From the NCBI GenBank assembly GCA_035764385.1, contig DASTZI010000212.1, positions 1-51,611 on the forward strand: a DNA stretch of 51,611 nucleotides, in the 5' to 3' direction. This document shows, piece after piece, positions 31,544-40,165 of this stretch. The stretch is from Gp6-AA40 sp035764385 (GTDB lineage: Bacteria > Acidobacteriota > Vicinamibacteria > Vicinamibacterales > UBA2999). Below the pieces are notes generated by a model, which ran no database searches, was not told the DNA's origin, and was given only the letters and a program-made list of their open reading frames with translations. The translations under genes were made by a program, and so were the position numbers. Every line of letters begins with the position of its first letter. Position 1 is the stretch's first letter.

Positions 31544-33372
31544 TACTTGGCAAGCATCTCCTCGATTTCGTCCATCACGCGATTCATTTTGTACATCGTG
31601 AAGTCGAGCGGTTCATCGGTCGTCATATCGACGCCCGCATTCTTGAGCAGTTCGATCGGGTACTTCGACATTCCCGAACCGAGAAATGTCAGATAGCGAT
31701 CGCGGGCCGACTCGTCTCCGGCAAGGACCTTCTCGGACAGCGCTTCCGCGGCCGTAAATGACGTGGCGTATTGGAAGACGTAGAACCCGATGTAGAAGTG
31801 CGGAATGTAGCTCCATTCGTGCTGGACGTAATCGTCTACGACGCACACATCATCGGCGTGACCATAGTACCGGCGCGTGATCTCGAGATACAGACGGCTG
31901 AGCGTCTCACCGGTGATCGGTTCCCCGCGCTCGGCGATCTGATGCATCCGCAGCTCGAACTCCGCAAACTGTGTCTGACGGAACACCGTCGCCTTGATGT
32001 TCTCGAGAAAACTGCCGAGAAGTGAAAGCCGCGTCGCCCTATCCGTCGTGTTGCGAAGCACCCGGTCGATCAGCAGCGCTTCGTTGAACGTCGAAGCCAC
32101 CTCGGCGACAAACGTCGGGTAGTTGGCGAGCGCGTAGGGCTGATGGGTGTTCGAGTAGTAGCTGTGCATCGTGTGTCCGAGCTCGTGGGCGAGCGTGCTG
32201 ACATCGTTGTACTGCCCGAGGTAGTTGAGGAGCATGTACGGATGGACGTCGTACGCGCTTCCTTCGGAGTAGGCGCCTGAACGCTTCCCTGTGGTGGGAA
32301 AAAAGTCGATCCAGCGCTCACTGAAGGAACGGCGCACCACGTCGCAGTACTCACCCCCCAGCGGCCGCATCGCGTCGAGGATCTGCTGCTGGGCCTGCTC
32401 GGGCGAAAACGTCATCTGCACTTCCGCCACCAGCGGGGCGTACAGGTCGAAGTACCGGAGCGAGTCGGAAATCCCCATCATGCGACGACGCAGCTTGAGG
32501 TACCGATGGAAGGACGGCAGCCACCGGTTGATGCCGTCGATGAGCCGGTGATACACAGCGACCGGAATGTTCGGTCCGTCGAGCGCCGCTTCGAGGTGCG
32601 AACCGTACTTGCGGGTCTTGGCGTACAGCGCGATCCGCTGCACGTTGGCGTTCATCGTCGTTCCGAACGTGCGTTGGAACCCGGCAAGCGAGGTGAAGAA
32701 TGTCGACATCGCCTTCTGGCGATCACCGCGATTGGGCAGCGTGCGCAGCTCGGCGTAGCCAGACGGATCGACACGCGCCGTGCGACCGTCGCTGAGCGTG
32801 ATGGTGGGATATGGAAAATCGGCGTTCGTCAGAATGTTGTAGATGTTGTGTCCCGATGCGGCGAGCGGCATCGCATCCGCCAGAATCTTTTCTTCGCTGT
32901 CCGACAACGTGTGCCTGGCTCGGCGCACCAGGTCGTGCAGATAGAACGAGTAGATCTGCAGCCGCGGCTCTGCCTCGATGAAACGTTCCAGGGTGGCCAA
33001 CCCGATGCGCAGCAACTCCGGATCCACGTACGCGGTCTGCGCCTTGAAGTCAGCCGCGAGCTGCTGCATCTCCTGCTGCATCCCCTGAGGACGCGCTTCC
33101 CTCGTGTCCTGATCCGCCAGCATCCCGGCATAGACCGACAGCCGGGCGATCTCCTTATCAACTCGGAACATCTCGTCGAGCGCATCGGCCAAGACCGACG
33201 CCGACGATCCAAGTTGTCCCTCGTGTCCGCGCATCCGCGGAAGCTCCCCTGCGATCGCGTCTTTCGCCGCGCGCCAGGCGGCGACATCAGGATAGATATC
33301 CGCCAGATTCCACTTGTATTCTTCGGCGATCGCCGATCGATCTCGGTCCTGTCCTGCCGTAAGCGTCGTCAT
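31543..33372 (-). CDS. pepF: Oligoendopeptidase F (M3B)
   Basis: Cytosolic zinc peptidase cleaving oligopeptides. The 609-residue protein has the zinc motif HELGH at 396-400 (AHELGHTMHSYYSN), third ligand expected in the segment VAEVASTFNEALL about 25 residues on, and the M3 fold N-terminal lid (EEYKWNLADIYPDV). Length is standard. ATG 33370-33372. The divergent spacer to the metallopeptidase gene contains the TCAGGTATCAGG hairpin. A REP-like palindrome touches its stop codon. Confidence 0.96.
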   Translation of the reverse strand: MTTLTAGQDRDRSAIAEEYKWNLADIYPDVAAWRAAKDAIAGELPRMRGHEGQLGSSASVLADALDEMFRVDKEIARLSVYAGMLADQDTREARPQGMQQEMQQLAADFKAQTAYVDPELLRIGLATLERFIEAEPRLQIYSFYLHDLVRRARHTLSDSEEKILADAMPLAASGHNIYNILTNADFPYPTITLSDGRTARVDPSGYAELRTLPNRGDRQKAMSTFFTSLAGFQRTFGTTMNANVQRIALYAKTRKYGSHLEAALDGPNIPVAVYHRLIDGINRWLPSFHRYLKLRRRMMGISDSLRYFDLYAPLVAEVQMTFSPEQAQQQILDAMRPLGGEYCDVVRRSFSERWIDFFPTTGKRSGAYSEGSAYDVHPYMLLNYLGQYNDVSTLAHELGHTMHSYYSNTHQPYALANYPTFVAEVASTFNEALLIDRVLRNTTDRATRLSLLGSFLENIKATVFRQTQFAEFELRMHQIAERGEPITGETLSRLYLEITRRYYGHADDVCVVDDYVQHEWSYIPHFYIGFYVFQYATSFTAAEALSEKVLAGDESARDRYLTFLGSGMSKYPIELLKNAGVDMTTDEPLDFTMYKMNRVMDEIEEMLAK

Positions 33373-33402
33373 CGGTCACTCGCTTCGCTCGCTATTAGGT
33401 TT

Positions 33403-33449
33403 CAGGTATCAGGTTTCAGGCGTAATCCAGGCGTGAAGTCTGATACCTG
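33403..33449. repeat. Hairpin of CAGGTATCAG word between divergent genes
   Basis: CAGGTATCAG (33403-33412) and CTGATACCTG (33440-33449) are perfect inverse copies. The left flank repeats TTTCAGG three times (33392-33420). It lies 5' of both pepF and the metallopeptidase gene, so an operator role is possible; most other such hairpins here lie 3' of genes. Confidence 0.65.
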
Positions 33450-33491
33450 CGTTCAAACCGCCAGTGTAGTTCACCGATAAGATCGTCACCA

Positions 33492-34517
33492 ATGCCGCGT
33501 GCGCCGCTTCCGGCCGACTGGGCCGGTCTCACCGATGAGGACCTGCTCAACCTTCGACTGTGCGATCTCCCGCTCCGGATCGAGAACGAGCTTGCGGAAC
33601 GTGTTGAACAGCTCCGGTCCGAACTCTCAACGGCCGGGCTGCTCGCGAGGATCCATTTCTACTTGTCGGACGAGTGGTTTACGCCTGACGGCGCGACGAC
33701 CATCGCGATCCCGTTCTATCTCGCGCATCCTCGCCTCGCGAAGCTCGAAGAGGCGCAGATGCTGGAAGTGGAGGGCGGCGAATACGAGTGGTGCATGCGT
33801 ATTCTGCGCCACGAAGCCGGCCATGCGATTGATAACGCGTTCAAGCTGCGGCTGCGGCGTCAGCGTCGCAAAGTCTTTGGTTCGTATAAGAAGCCGTACC
33901 CCGAGTCGTATACGCCGCGTCCCTACAGCAAGAGCTTCGTGCTCCACCTCGATGCGTGGTACGCGCAGAGTCATCCGGATGAGGACTTCGCCGAAACCTT
34001 TGCCGCATGGCTGACGCCGAGCAACGAATGGCGCCAACGGTATGCAGGCTGGCCCGCCCTGAAGAAACTCGAGTACATGGACGCCGTGATGCGATCGCTC
34101 CGCGGCAAACCGGCCCGTGTTGACAATCCGGACGAAGTCGATCCGCTCCGGCGGCTGCGGAAAACGTTGCGCCAGCACTACCGCCTCAAGCGGCGCCACT
34201 ACGGTGTGGATTACCCGAACTTCTACGACCGCGATCTCCGGCGCCTCTTCTCTGATGCGCCTGAGTTCGCCGGCAACATCACCGCCGCGCAGTTTCTCGG
34301 CCGCATCCGCCGCGCGACCCGTCGCGTCGTCGCCGAATGGACCGGGATCTATCAATACACGATCGATCAAGTCATCGAAGACATGATCGAGCGGTCGCGC
34401 GAGCTCAAGCTGCGGCTCGCGGTTCCCGAAGACCAGGCGCGGCAGGAGTTCACGGTCCTGCTGACCGTCCAGACCATGAACCATCTCCATAGCGGCGGGC
34501 ATCGGCTGTTTTTGTGA
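33492..34517 (+). CDS. Putative zinc-binding metallopeptidase, paired with ATP-grasp ligase
   Basis: A 341-residue protein of a poorly characterised family. Zinc motif HEAGH at 107-111, with an acidic third-ligand candidate in HPDEDFAETFAAWL (E168, about 57 residues on). The middle is rich in basic residues (FKLRLRRQRRKVFGSYKKPY) and aromatic PRPYSKSFVLHLDAWYAQ. No signal peptide is seen, so it acts in the cytosol. It shares a GTGA overlap with the ATP-grasp gene: its TGA (34515-34517) overlaps GTG 34514. A TAAGAT hexamer lies 8 nt before the ATG with no ribosome site. Substrate unknown. Confidence 0.75.
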   Translation: MPRAPLPADWAGLTDEDLLNLRLCDLPLRIENELAERVEQLRSELSTAGLLARIHFYLSDEWFTPDGATTIAIPFYLAHPRLAKLEEAQMLEVEGGEYEWCMRILRHEAGHAIDNAFKLRLRRQRRKVFGSYKKPYPESYTPRPYSKSFVLHLDAWYAQSHPDEDFAETFAAWLTPSNEWRQRYAGWPALKKLEYMDAVMRSLRGKPARVDNPDEVDPLRRLRKTLRQHYRLKRRHYGVDYPNFYDRDLRRLFSDAPEFAGNITAAQFLGRIRRATRRVVAEWTGIYQYTIDQVIEDMIERSRELKLRLAVPEDQARQEFTVLLTVQTMNHLHSGGHRLFL

Positions 34518-35530
34518 AGCGGCGCATCCTCGCTCTCGTCCACCAGCATCTCGTTCCCCCTGAGGACACGACCGGCATCGATATCCTCGAAGCCGAATGG
34601 AAGATGGAGTACGACGTCATCGAGACGCTGCGCGAGCAGGGGCATGAGGTGCGTGTGCTTGGCGTGCATGACGATCTGGCGGGCATCCGTCCGACCGCCG
34701 GGTTCTTTCAGCCGCATATCGTCCTCAATCTGCTCGAGGCGTTCGCAGGCGTCACGACCTTCGATCAGAACGTCGTCAGCTATCTCGAGCTGCTTCGCTT
34801 GCGGTATACCGGGTGCAATCCGCGCGGGCTGATCCTGGCGCGCGACAAAGCGCTCTCCAAGAAACTGCTTGCCTACCACCGCATCGCCGTTCCCGACTTC
34901 ACGGTCGTGCGATATGGGCGCAAACCGGTGCTGCCGAAGAAGATGCACTTCCCGCTCATCGTGAAGTCACTCTTCTTCGAAGCGTCAGCCGGCATTTCGC
35001 AGGCGTCGGTCGTGGAGAACGCCGAGCAGCTCACTCGACGCGTGCAATTCATCCACGAAAGCCTCGGCACGGCTGCGATCCTCGAGCAATTCATCGACGG
35101 CCGCGAACTCTATGTGGGCGTCCTCGGTAACGAGCGTCTCGAGGTGCTGCCCGTCTGGGAGATGTCGTTCGCGAAGATGCCGGAGAACCGGTGGCGCATC
35201 GCGACCGAACGTGTGAAGTGGAGCACCAGGTACCAGAAGGCGAACGGCATCATGACGGATGCGGCGCAACTCGACGCATCGGCCATCGCCCATATCCACC
35301 GCATGGCCAAGCGTGCGTATCGTGCCCTCGACCTGAATGGGTACGCGCGAATCGATCTGCGGCTCGACGAACAGGGCCGCGCGTACGTCCTGGAGGCGAA
35401 TCCGAATCCGAACCTGGCGTACGGCGAGGACTTCGCGGAGTCGGCCGAGGTCTATGGTCTGTCGTACGAGAAGTTGCTCGAGCGGATCATCACGCTCGGG
35501 CTCCGCTGGGAACCCGAGCGAACCGGGTAG
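34514..35530 (+). CDS. ATP-grasp ligase (D-alanine-D-alanine ligase-like)
   Basis: A 338-residue ATP-grasp enzyme, forming an acyl-phosphate then an amide or similar bond. The ATP-grasp core includes FPLIVKSLFFEASAGIS (Lys151), AILEQFIDGRELYVGVLGN, the acidic R-I-D-L segment at 279-282 and the Mg-binding VLEANPNPN at 292-300. The N-terminal segment IDILEAEWKMEYDVIETLRE and HIVLNLLEAFAGVTTFDQN is D-Ala-D-Ala ligase-like, though a peptide or amino acid substrate other than D-Ala is likely, since a ddl would not sit with a metallopeptidase. Start GTG 34514 is coupled to the metallopeptidase gene. Confidence 0.88.
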   Translation: MKRRILALVHQHLVPPEDTTGIDILEAEWKMEYDVIETLREQGHEVRVLGVHDDLAGIRPTAGFFQPHIVLNLLEAFAGVTTFDQNVVSYLELLRLRYTGCNPRGLILARDKALSKKLLAYHRIAVPDFTVVRYGRKPVLPKKMHFPLIVKSLFFEASAGISQASVVENAEQLTRRVQFIHESLGTAAILEQFIDGRELYVGVLGNERLEVLPVWEMSFAKMPENRWRIATERVKWSTRYQKANGIMTDAAQLDASAIAHIHRMAKRAYRALDLNGYARIDLRLDEQGRAYVLEANPNPNLAYGEDFAESAEVYGLSYEKLLERIITLGLRWEPERTG

Positions 35531-35570
35531 CGGCCGACGTTCCGGCGCGCGAATCGGGCGACACCGGGTA

Positions 35571-36824
35571 TCAGGGTTCCTCGTCCGAGGGCAACGCCGA
35601 TTGGTCCGACGGCTTCGGCGCGGAGCGAAACGGGAAACAGCCTTGCTGACTGTCCGTACAGAACGGAGGCAGGCGATCCGCGTCGAGGGCCGTGCCGAGA
35701 TAGACGTGCTGCATGATGGCGCTGTCGTACGGGAGCGCGGGCGCGCCCGTCCGGATGTCCCGGCCAATCTGCAGCATCCGCGGCAACTTGAAATAATCCA
35801 TCACCGTCGCTGCATCGCCCGGAGCGAAATTGTGCCGGAGGCCGAGCGCATGGCCGACTTCGTGCGCCGCGAGGTATCTCAGCTGATCGTTCTGTTGCGA
35901 TAGTTCGCCGTCCGCCATCGACTCGGGCAGAATGAAGATGTGCGCGTGGAGGATCTGTCCCGTGAACGGATCGCCCTGGATGTACGAGGTGGACTTGAAC
36001 GCTCCGGACGTCACCCACTGAATGACGTTGTAGTCGGGGTTTGGCGCGCGTACCCCAGGGGGCGCATCGATCACCTGAAGCACGGATCTTCCAAACGCCT
36101 GATTCCAATACAAGACGCCGTCGCGCACCGCAGACCGGTAGCGCTCCGGAATATCGGATGACAGCGCGAAGACAATCGGTGAGTGGACGTCGAACTTCAT
36201 GGCGTAGAGCACCCACGCACCCGCGCGCCATTGCGGATACGTCTCGAAAAATCCGAAGCGGCGCAGGTCCTTCATCTCGAAAGGCCGGAAATCACGACGT
36301 GGACGATACGGGCTCAAATAGTAGTGAACGAGGACGTCGTGTCCATCGACCGTCCGGGCCGCCTGATCGAACACCACTGTCGCGTCGTGATACGAGACGG
36401 ATAGGGCCTTGCGCGCGACAAGTGGAAACGCGTTGCGTTCGCGTCTGGCGATCCGCCCGTAATAGTCTTCTCCGGTACGATCCTCCTCCTGAAAGACGCG
36501 GTCGAAGCCCTCGTTCAGATCGACCTCGAGCGCGCTGCGCGTTTCGTCGCATATCGGAAACGTCGCAAGGACGCGCACGCTGTCGGTCTCTCGCGTGTCG
36601 GACGCCTCGAGCATCTGCAGGACCGCGCCTTCGCGGCGGAACGTGACGACCCGGCTGCGGCTCGTGTTGAAACCGACAATGGTCTGTTCGTAGCTGACCT
36701 GCAGCAGGAACTGCTGACCGAGCTCGGCTTGCAGCAACGTGGCTGTCGGTACGTCGATCGCCCGGGCGCCTGACGACAGCACCGTGACGAGGAATGCTCC
36801 GAGGAGAAAATGCAGTGATCGCAT
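35571..36824 (-). CDS. Exported metzincin zinc metalloprotease
   Basis: A 417-residue protein with signal peptide (FLLGAFLVTVLSSGARA, about 6-22), a beta-rich N-terminal half, then the metzincin motif HEVGHALGLRH at 321-331 followed by a Met-turn candidate VMDYFKLP (about 341-348). The three His and Glu are present, so catalysis is plausible. The HEVGHALGLRHNF pattern resembles the large DUF4953/DUF5117 proteins, but this one is half their length and ends with a Pro/Ser-rich tail. ATG 36824 is the first start. It converges with the ATP-grasp gene, 40 nt apart. Confidence 0.8.
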   Translation of the reverse strand: MRSLHFLLGAFLVTVLSSGARAIDVPTATLLQAELGQQFLLQVSYEQTIVGFNTSRSRVVTFRREGAVLQMLEASDTRETDSVRVLATFPICDETRSALEVDLNEGFDRVFQEEDRTGEDYYGRIARRERNAFPLVARKALSVSYHDATVVFDQAARTVDGHDVLVHYYLSPYRPRRDFRPFEMKDLRRFGFFETYPQWRAGAWVLYAMKFDVHSPIVFALSSDIPERYRSAVRDGVLYWNQAFGRSVLQVIDAPPGVRAPNPDYNVIQWVTSGAFKSTSYIQGDPFTGQILHAHIFILPESMADGELSQQNDQLRYLAAHEVGHALGLRHNFAPGDAATVMDYFKLPRMLQIGRDIRTGAPALPYDSAIMQHVYLGTALDADRLPPFCTDSQQGCFPFRSAPKPSDQSALPSDEEP

Positions 36825-36932
36825 GCTTGACGCGGCGGTCAATGACCGTCAGATTCTGTATGCTTCCTCGTTCGGCGCACCTGAAGAGTTGCTGAAATAT
36901 TATTCATTCACGCGTCAGCATCGCGCGGAGTC

Positions 36933-39323
36933 CTAGTTGGTGCGGATGCGGACGCTCGCCATTATGTTGAACGGTTCGCCGGGGTAAAGCTGGCGATTGC
37001 CGAGCGACGATGTCCAGTACTCCCGGTCGGTTAGGTTGGTGAGGTTCAATCCATACCGGATGCGGCCCCGCGTGTAGGTCGCCCCGGCATACAGCAGCTC
37101 GTAGGCGCTGAACCCGACGGTGTCAGTGTCATTGATGTACTGATGCGACGCGACCTGTCCGCCTCCCATTATTGAGAAGCCGTTCTGCCAGACGTACTCG
37201 CTCGAGAAGTTCACGGTGTGGCGCGGGGCGCGGCGAGGAATCTTGCCAGACAGGTTGACGCCGGCGTTGGTGAAGTAATCGGCGAACACCGCCCTGGTGT
37301 AGCCGTACCCGAGATCGAGATTCAGGTTCGACGTCGGGCGTCCATGAAGTTCCGTCTCGAATCCACGAGATCGGAGCTTCCCGATCTGATCGAAATTGCC
37401 TCCTCCGATCGATCTCGCGACATTGCGCTTTTCGATCTGGAATACCGACGCCGACCATTCGAGGCGCTGCTGGAAGAAGCGCATGCGCTCCCCCGCTTCG
37501 TACAGCTCACCGTATTCGGGCTTGAGCGGCGTTCCGTCCGCCTGAATGCTGAAATTCGGTCTGAACGCCGTTGAGTTCTGGACGTAGAGGTCGACGATCT
37601 TCACCGGTTGATAGACGACACCGACACGATATGTCGCCTTCTCCGACCGGGCGCGCGTCGGAGCCACGTCCGTCTCGATGCCGTTCGCAATCGGATTGTT
37701 GTGATTGGCGCGCCGCACCCTGTCGTACCGGCTTCCGATCACGACCTTCAGCTTCGGAACGACGGTCATCGTGTCCTGGAAGAAGATGCCGTTGGTCGTC
37801 TGCGCGAGATAGTCGTATCGGGTGAGGGGAAATGTGTGCACGTTGACGGGCACATGTGTCTCTACAGGGTTGTACAGATCGACCGGTGTGGTGTTGTAGT
37901 TTGCGGTACCACGGCGATCCGTCCGGTTTCCGTGATCCTGGTAGTCCCAACCCGCCAGCACGTTGTGATCGAACCCGAGCCTGAGGATCCCGCTCACTTC
38001 CGCCTGGTTCATCCACGTTTGACGATGGTGCTCGAAGTAGAGGAAGCCGCGATTGACGCGGCTTGGTGGCGTCACGTCGAGCGACTCCGTCGTCCAATAT
38101 TCGTCGTCGAAGTCGCGGTAGCTGACCGTATCGCGAAACGCCACGCCGTGGGCAAACAGCTGCGAGAAGCTCAGGCGGACATTGTGATCGACCGCGAGCC
38201 CGAAGTCCTGTGGCGTGTTGTAGCGAACGTCTCGTGCGACTTTCGGGATGACGTCGGTTCCGTCGCCCTGGACGGCGCGCGACAACGGATCGCCAATCGC
38301 CGTCCGCTCCGGACTCGGGACGAAGCCGGCAGTGAGCGGGACGAGCGGAATCCCGGCGTCGCCGCTGACGCGATTCCGGTCAAACATGTACCGAAAGTCC
38401 AGTTGTGAGGCGTTGGAGAGGCGCCACATCACCGACGGCGTGGCATTGAAACGCTTGTCGGCGTCGTGCCGGAAGTTGTCGGCCGATTCCCCGCCCATGT
38501 CGAAGCGGTAGAACAGGACGTTGCTGCGGATGACGCGACCACCCGCGCCGAGAGCACCACGATACGTATTCCACCGACCGCTCGCCGCTGAAAAGTCGTA
38601 AATGGGCTCCGATGTCGGCTTCTTCAATACCAGGTTGACGGCGGCGCCAACGGCGTCTCCGCCGTAGAGCACCGATTGTGGTCCCTTCAACACCTCGAGC
38701 CGTTCGACGTTCGCCAACTGCGTGTTGACGCGATTACCTTCGTTGCGGATGCCATCGACCATCTGCACAGAATCGCTGAATCCGCGGAACGTGAAGTATT
38801 GATACACACCGTATTGCTTGTACGCGCTCACGTTCGCGACATGCTGCAGCGCGGAGACGACATCGTTCAGCGCGTGCGTTTCGATGAACTCCGAAGAAAG
38901 CGTGTTGACGGTGAGTGGCTGATCGCGGAGCGGCACCTTGATGCGCCCGATCGTCGGCACCGTCGCCACCGCTTCCACGGTGACGTTCTCACTGAAAGGA
39001 GCAACATCCAGCAGCGCTTCGATTGTTCGGCGTCCGGCCGCGAGCGTCAGCGATTGCGTGTGCAGCGTGAAGCCCGGCGCCGCGATGTCGATTCGGTACT
39101 CGCCGGGCGCAAGGCTGTCGAACTGGCGGGTGCCGCTGGCCCCGGTCAGTTCCGTTTGCTGATTCCCTGACGACAGGTGAGTCAGCACGACGGGCGCACC
39201 CACAACGGCGGCGTGATCCGGATCAATAACACGAATCTCGAGCGACCCGTTTTGCGCTGCGGCGGGCGCGGCCGTACACAGCGAGAGCGCCAGAACAGCG
39301 AGTGACACACGAACAATGCTCAT
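36933..39323 (-). CDS. TonB-dependent siderophore-type receptor
   Basis: A 796-residue outer-membrane receptor. Signal peptide (LAVLALSLCTAAPAAA), an N-terminal carboxypeptidase-regulatory-like domain (about 24-105), then plug and barrel: FRGFSDSVQMVDGIRNEGNR and VERLEVLKGPQSVLYGGDAV of the plug, and a terminal barrel strand ending IMASVRIRTN. The plug pattern is that of siderophore (ferrichrome-type) receptors and not the Oar type. ATG 39321-39323 has GGAGG 8 nt upstream. Divergent from the DUF6152 gene; the 228-nt spacer holds a dyad and a sigma-54-like element, so regulation by metal is suspected but no clear Fur box is seen. Confidence 0.93.
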   Translation of the reverse strand: MSIVRVSLAVLALSLCTAAPAAAQNGSLEIRVIDPDHAAVVGAPVVLTHLSSGNQQTELTGASGTRQFDSLAPGEYRIDIAAPGFTLHTQSLTLAAGRRTIEALLDVAPFSENVTVEAVATVPTIGRIKVPLRDQPLTVNTLSSEFIETHALNDVVSALQHVANVSAYKQYGVYQYFTFRGFSDSVQMVDGIRNEGNRVNTQLANVERLEVLKGPQSVLYGGDAVGAAVNLVLKKPTSEPIYDFSAASGRWNTYRGALGAGGRVIRSNVLFYRFDMGGESADNFRHDADKRFNATPSVMWRLSNASQLDFRYMFDRNRVSGDAGIPLVPLTAGFVPSPERTAIGDPLSRAVQGDGTDVIPKVARDVRYNTPQDFGLAVDHNVRLSFSQLFAHGVAFRDTVSYRDFDDEYWTTESLDVTPPSRVNRGFLYFEHHRQTWMNQAEVSGILRLGFDHNVLAGWDYQDHGNRTDRRGTANYNTTPVDLYNPVETHVPVNVHTFPLTRYDYLAQTTNGIFFQDTMTVVPKLKVVIGSRYDRVRRANHNNPIANGIETDVAPTRARSEKATYRVGVVYQPVKIVDLYVQNSTAFRPNFSIQADGTPLKPEYGELYEAGERMRFFQQRLEWSASVFQIEKRNVARSIGGGNFDQIGKLRSRGFETELHGRPTSNLNLDLGYGYTRAVFADYFTNAGVNLSGKIPRRAPRHTVNFSSEYVWQNGFSIMGGGQVASHQYINDTDTVGFSAYELLYAGATYTRGRIRYGLNLTNLTDREYWTSSLGNRQLYPGEPFNIMASVRIRTN

Positions 39324-39367
39324 CAGCGAAGCCTCCGGACGCGGGACCTTATCGTGGTGCCTCAGGT

Positions 39368-39389
39368 TCGACAACTGAAGTTTGTCGGA
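39368..39389. promoter_or_regulatory. Dyad in the divergent receptor/DUF6152 spacer, possible operator
   Basis: TCGACAACTGAAGTTTGTCG is an imperfect palindrome (CGACAA/TTGTCG arms). A neighbouring direct repeat of GAAGTTTxxGTC occurs at 39376-39404. It is located 45-66 nt before the receptor start and could bind a regulator; not a match to a consensus I know. Confidence 0.3.
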
Positions 39390-39506
39390 AGTTTTTGTCA
39401 GGAAGTAGGTCGAACATCAGCCGCATGTCGATCACAGATCGTGCGTGGATGTGACCGACGAGATTCTTTAACGAGACCTGAAGTGTCTCTGACTTCTCCG
39501 TAAGAC

Positions 39507-39522
39507 TGGCGGGGCACTTGCA
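39507..39522 (+). promoter_or_regulatory. Candidate sigma-54 (RpoN) promoter of the DUF6152 gene
   Basis: TGGCGGGGCACTTGCA closely matches TGGCACG-N4-TTGCA, with exact TGGC and TTGCA and the invariant GG and GC correctly spaced. The expected transcription start is about 39533, leaving a 19-nt leader that contains GGAGG before ATG 39552. Confidence 0.55.
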
Positions 39523-39551
39523 CCCTTCCGTCACAAGCACGGAGGTTTAAC

Positions 39552-40043
39552 ATGCGCAACCCGACAATCTGCGCGGCGATTCTTGCCCTGCTGCTCGGCG
39601 CCGGCACGGCATCCGCGCATCACGCGTTTTCGACCGATTTCGATCAGAACAAACCCGTGACGCTCGAGGGGACGATCACCAAGGTCCAGTGGGCCAGTCC
39701 TCACGTCATGACCTACATCGATGTGAAGGACAACGACGGGAAGGTCACTAACTGGAAAGTGGAATTGGGAAGCCCCGCAGATCTCACCAAGGCTGGTTGG
39801 ACTCGCGACATGCTGAAGGTTGGCGAGATGATCAACCTGCAGGGGTGGAAGGCGAAGAACGGGACCAATTTCGCCAACGCCGAAGAGGTGACGATGGCGA
39901 ACGGCCAGAAGCTCTCGGCAGCCTCGTCGTTCAAGCGTGAAGGTGTGGCCACGAGTGGCAGCAAGACGCCGAAGCCAGAGAGTAACGAAAAGAGCACCGC
40001 ACCGAAGAGCACAGCACCGAAGAGCACCGCACCCAAATATTGA
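39552..40043 (+). CDS. DUF6152 family exported protein
   Basis: A 163-residue protein with signal peptide (AILALLLGAGTASA, cut before HHAF). The mature part is a small beta-barrel-like domain: AHHAFSTDFDQNKPVTLEGT, VTNWKVELGSPADL and MINLQGWKAKNGTNFANAEE, the usual DUF6152 pattern. The C-terminal tail repeats STAPK three times (about residues 146-162). The function of DUF6152 is not established; in other genomes it often neighbours quinoprotein, TonB receptor or copper genes. Good ribosome site GGAGG at 7 nt. Preceded by a sigma-54-like site and followed by a terminator-type hairpin. Confidence 0.9.
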   Translation: MRNPTICAAILALLLGAGTASAHHAFSTDFDQNKPVTLEGTITKVQWASPHVMTYIDVKDNDGKVTNWKVELGSPADLTKAGWTRDMLKVGEMINLQGWKAKNGTNFANAEEVTMANGQKLSAASSFKREGVATSGSKTPKPESNEKSTAPKSTAPKSTAPKY

Positions 40044-40054
40044 GAGCCGTTGCA

Positions 40055-40090
40055 GAGCCTGGCGAGCGTAAGCCGTCAGGCTCTTGTTCT
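40055..40090 (+). terminator. Rho-independent-type terminator after the DUF6152 gene
   Basis: GAGCCTGGCG (40055-40064) pairs with CGTCAGGCTC (40074-40083), ten base pairs with one G-U, around a 9-nt loop. TTGTTCT follows. It sits 12 nt after the stop codon, the best intrinsic terminator in the window. Confidence 0.7.
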
Positions 40091-40165
40091 GCCTGACGAA
40101 AGATTCAGAAACTCTTCAGTCGCATTCATCGTTCCTTCCTACTAAGTTCCTACTCCGGCGTTTCG

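Noticed and set aside
36888..36915. AT-rich GAAATATTATTCATT as a Fur box
   Set aside because: Only a weak match to the 19-bp consensus, and it lies after the receptor stop codon, not in front of a receptor gene.
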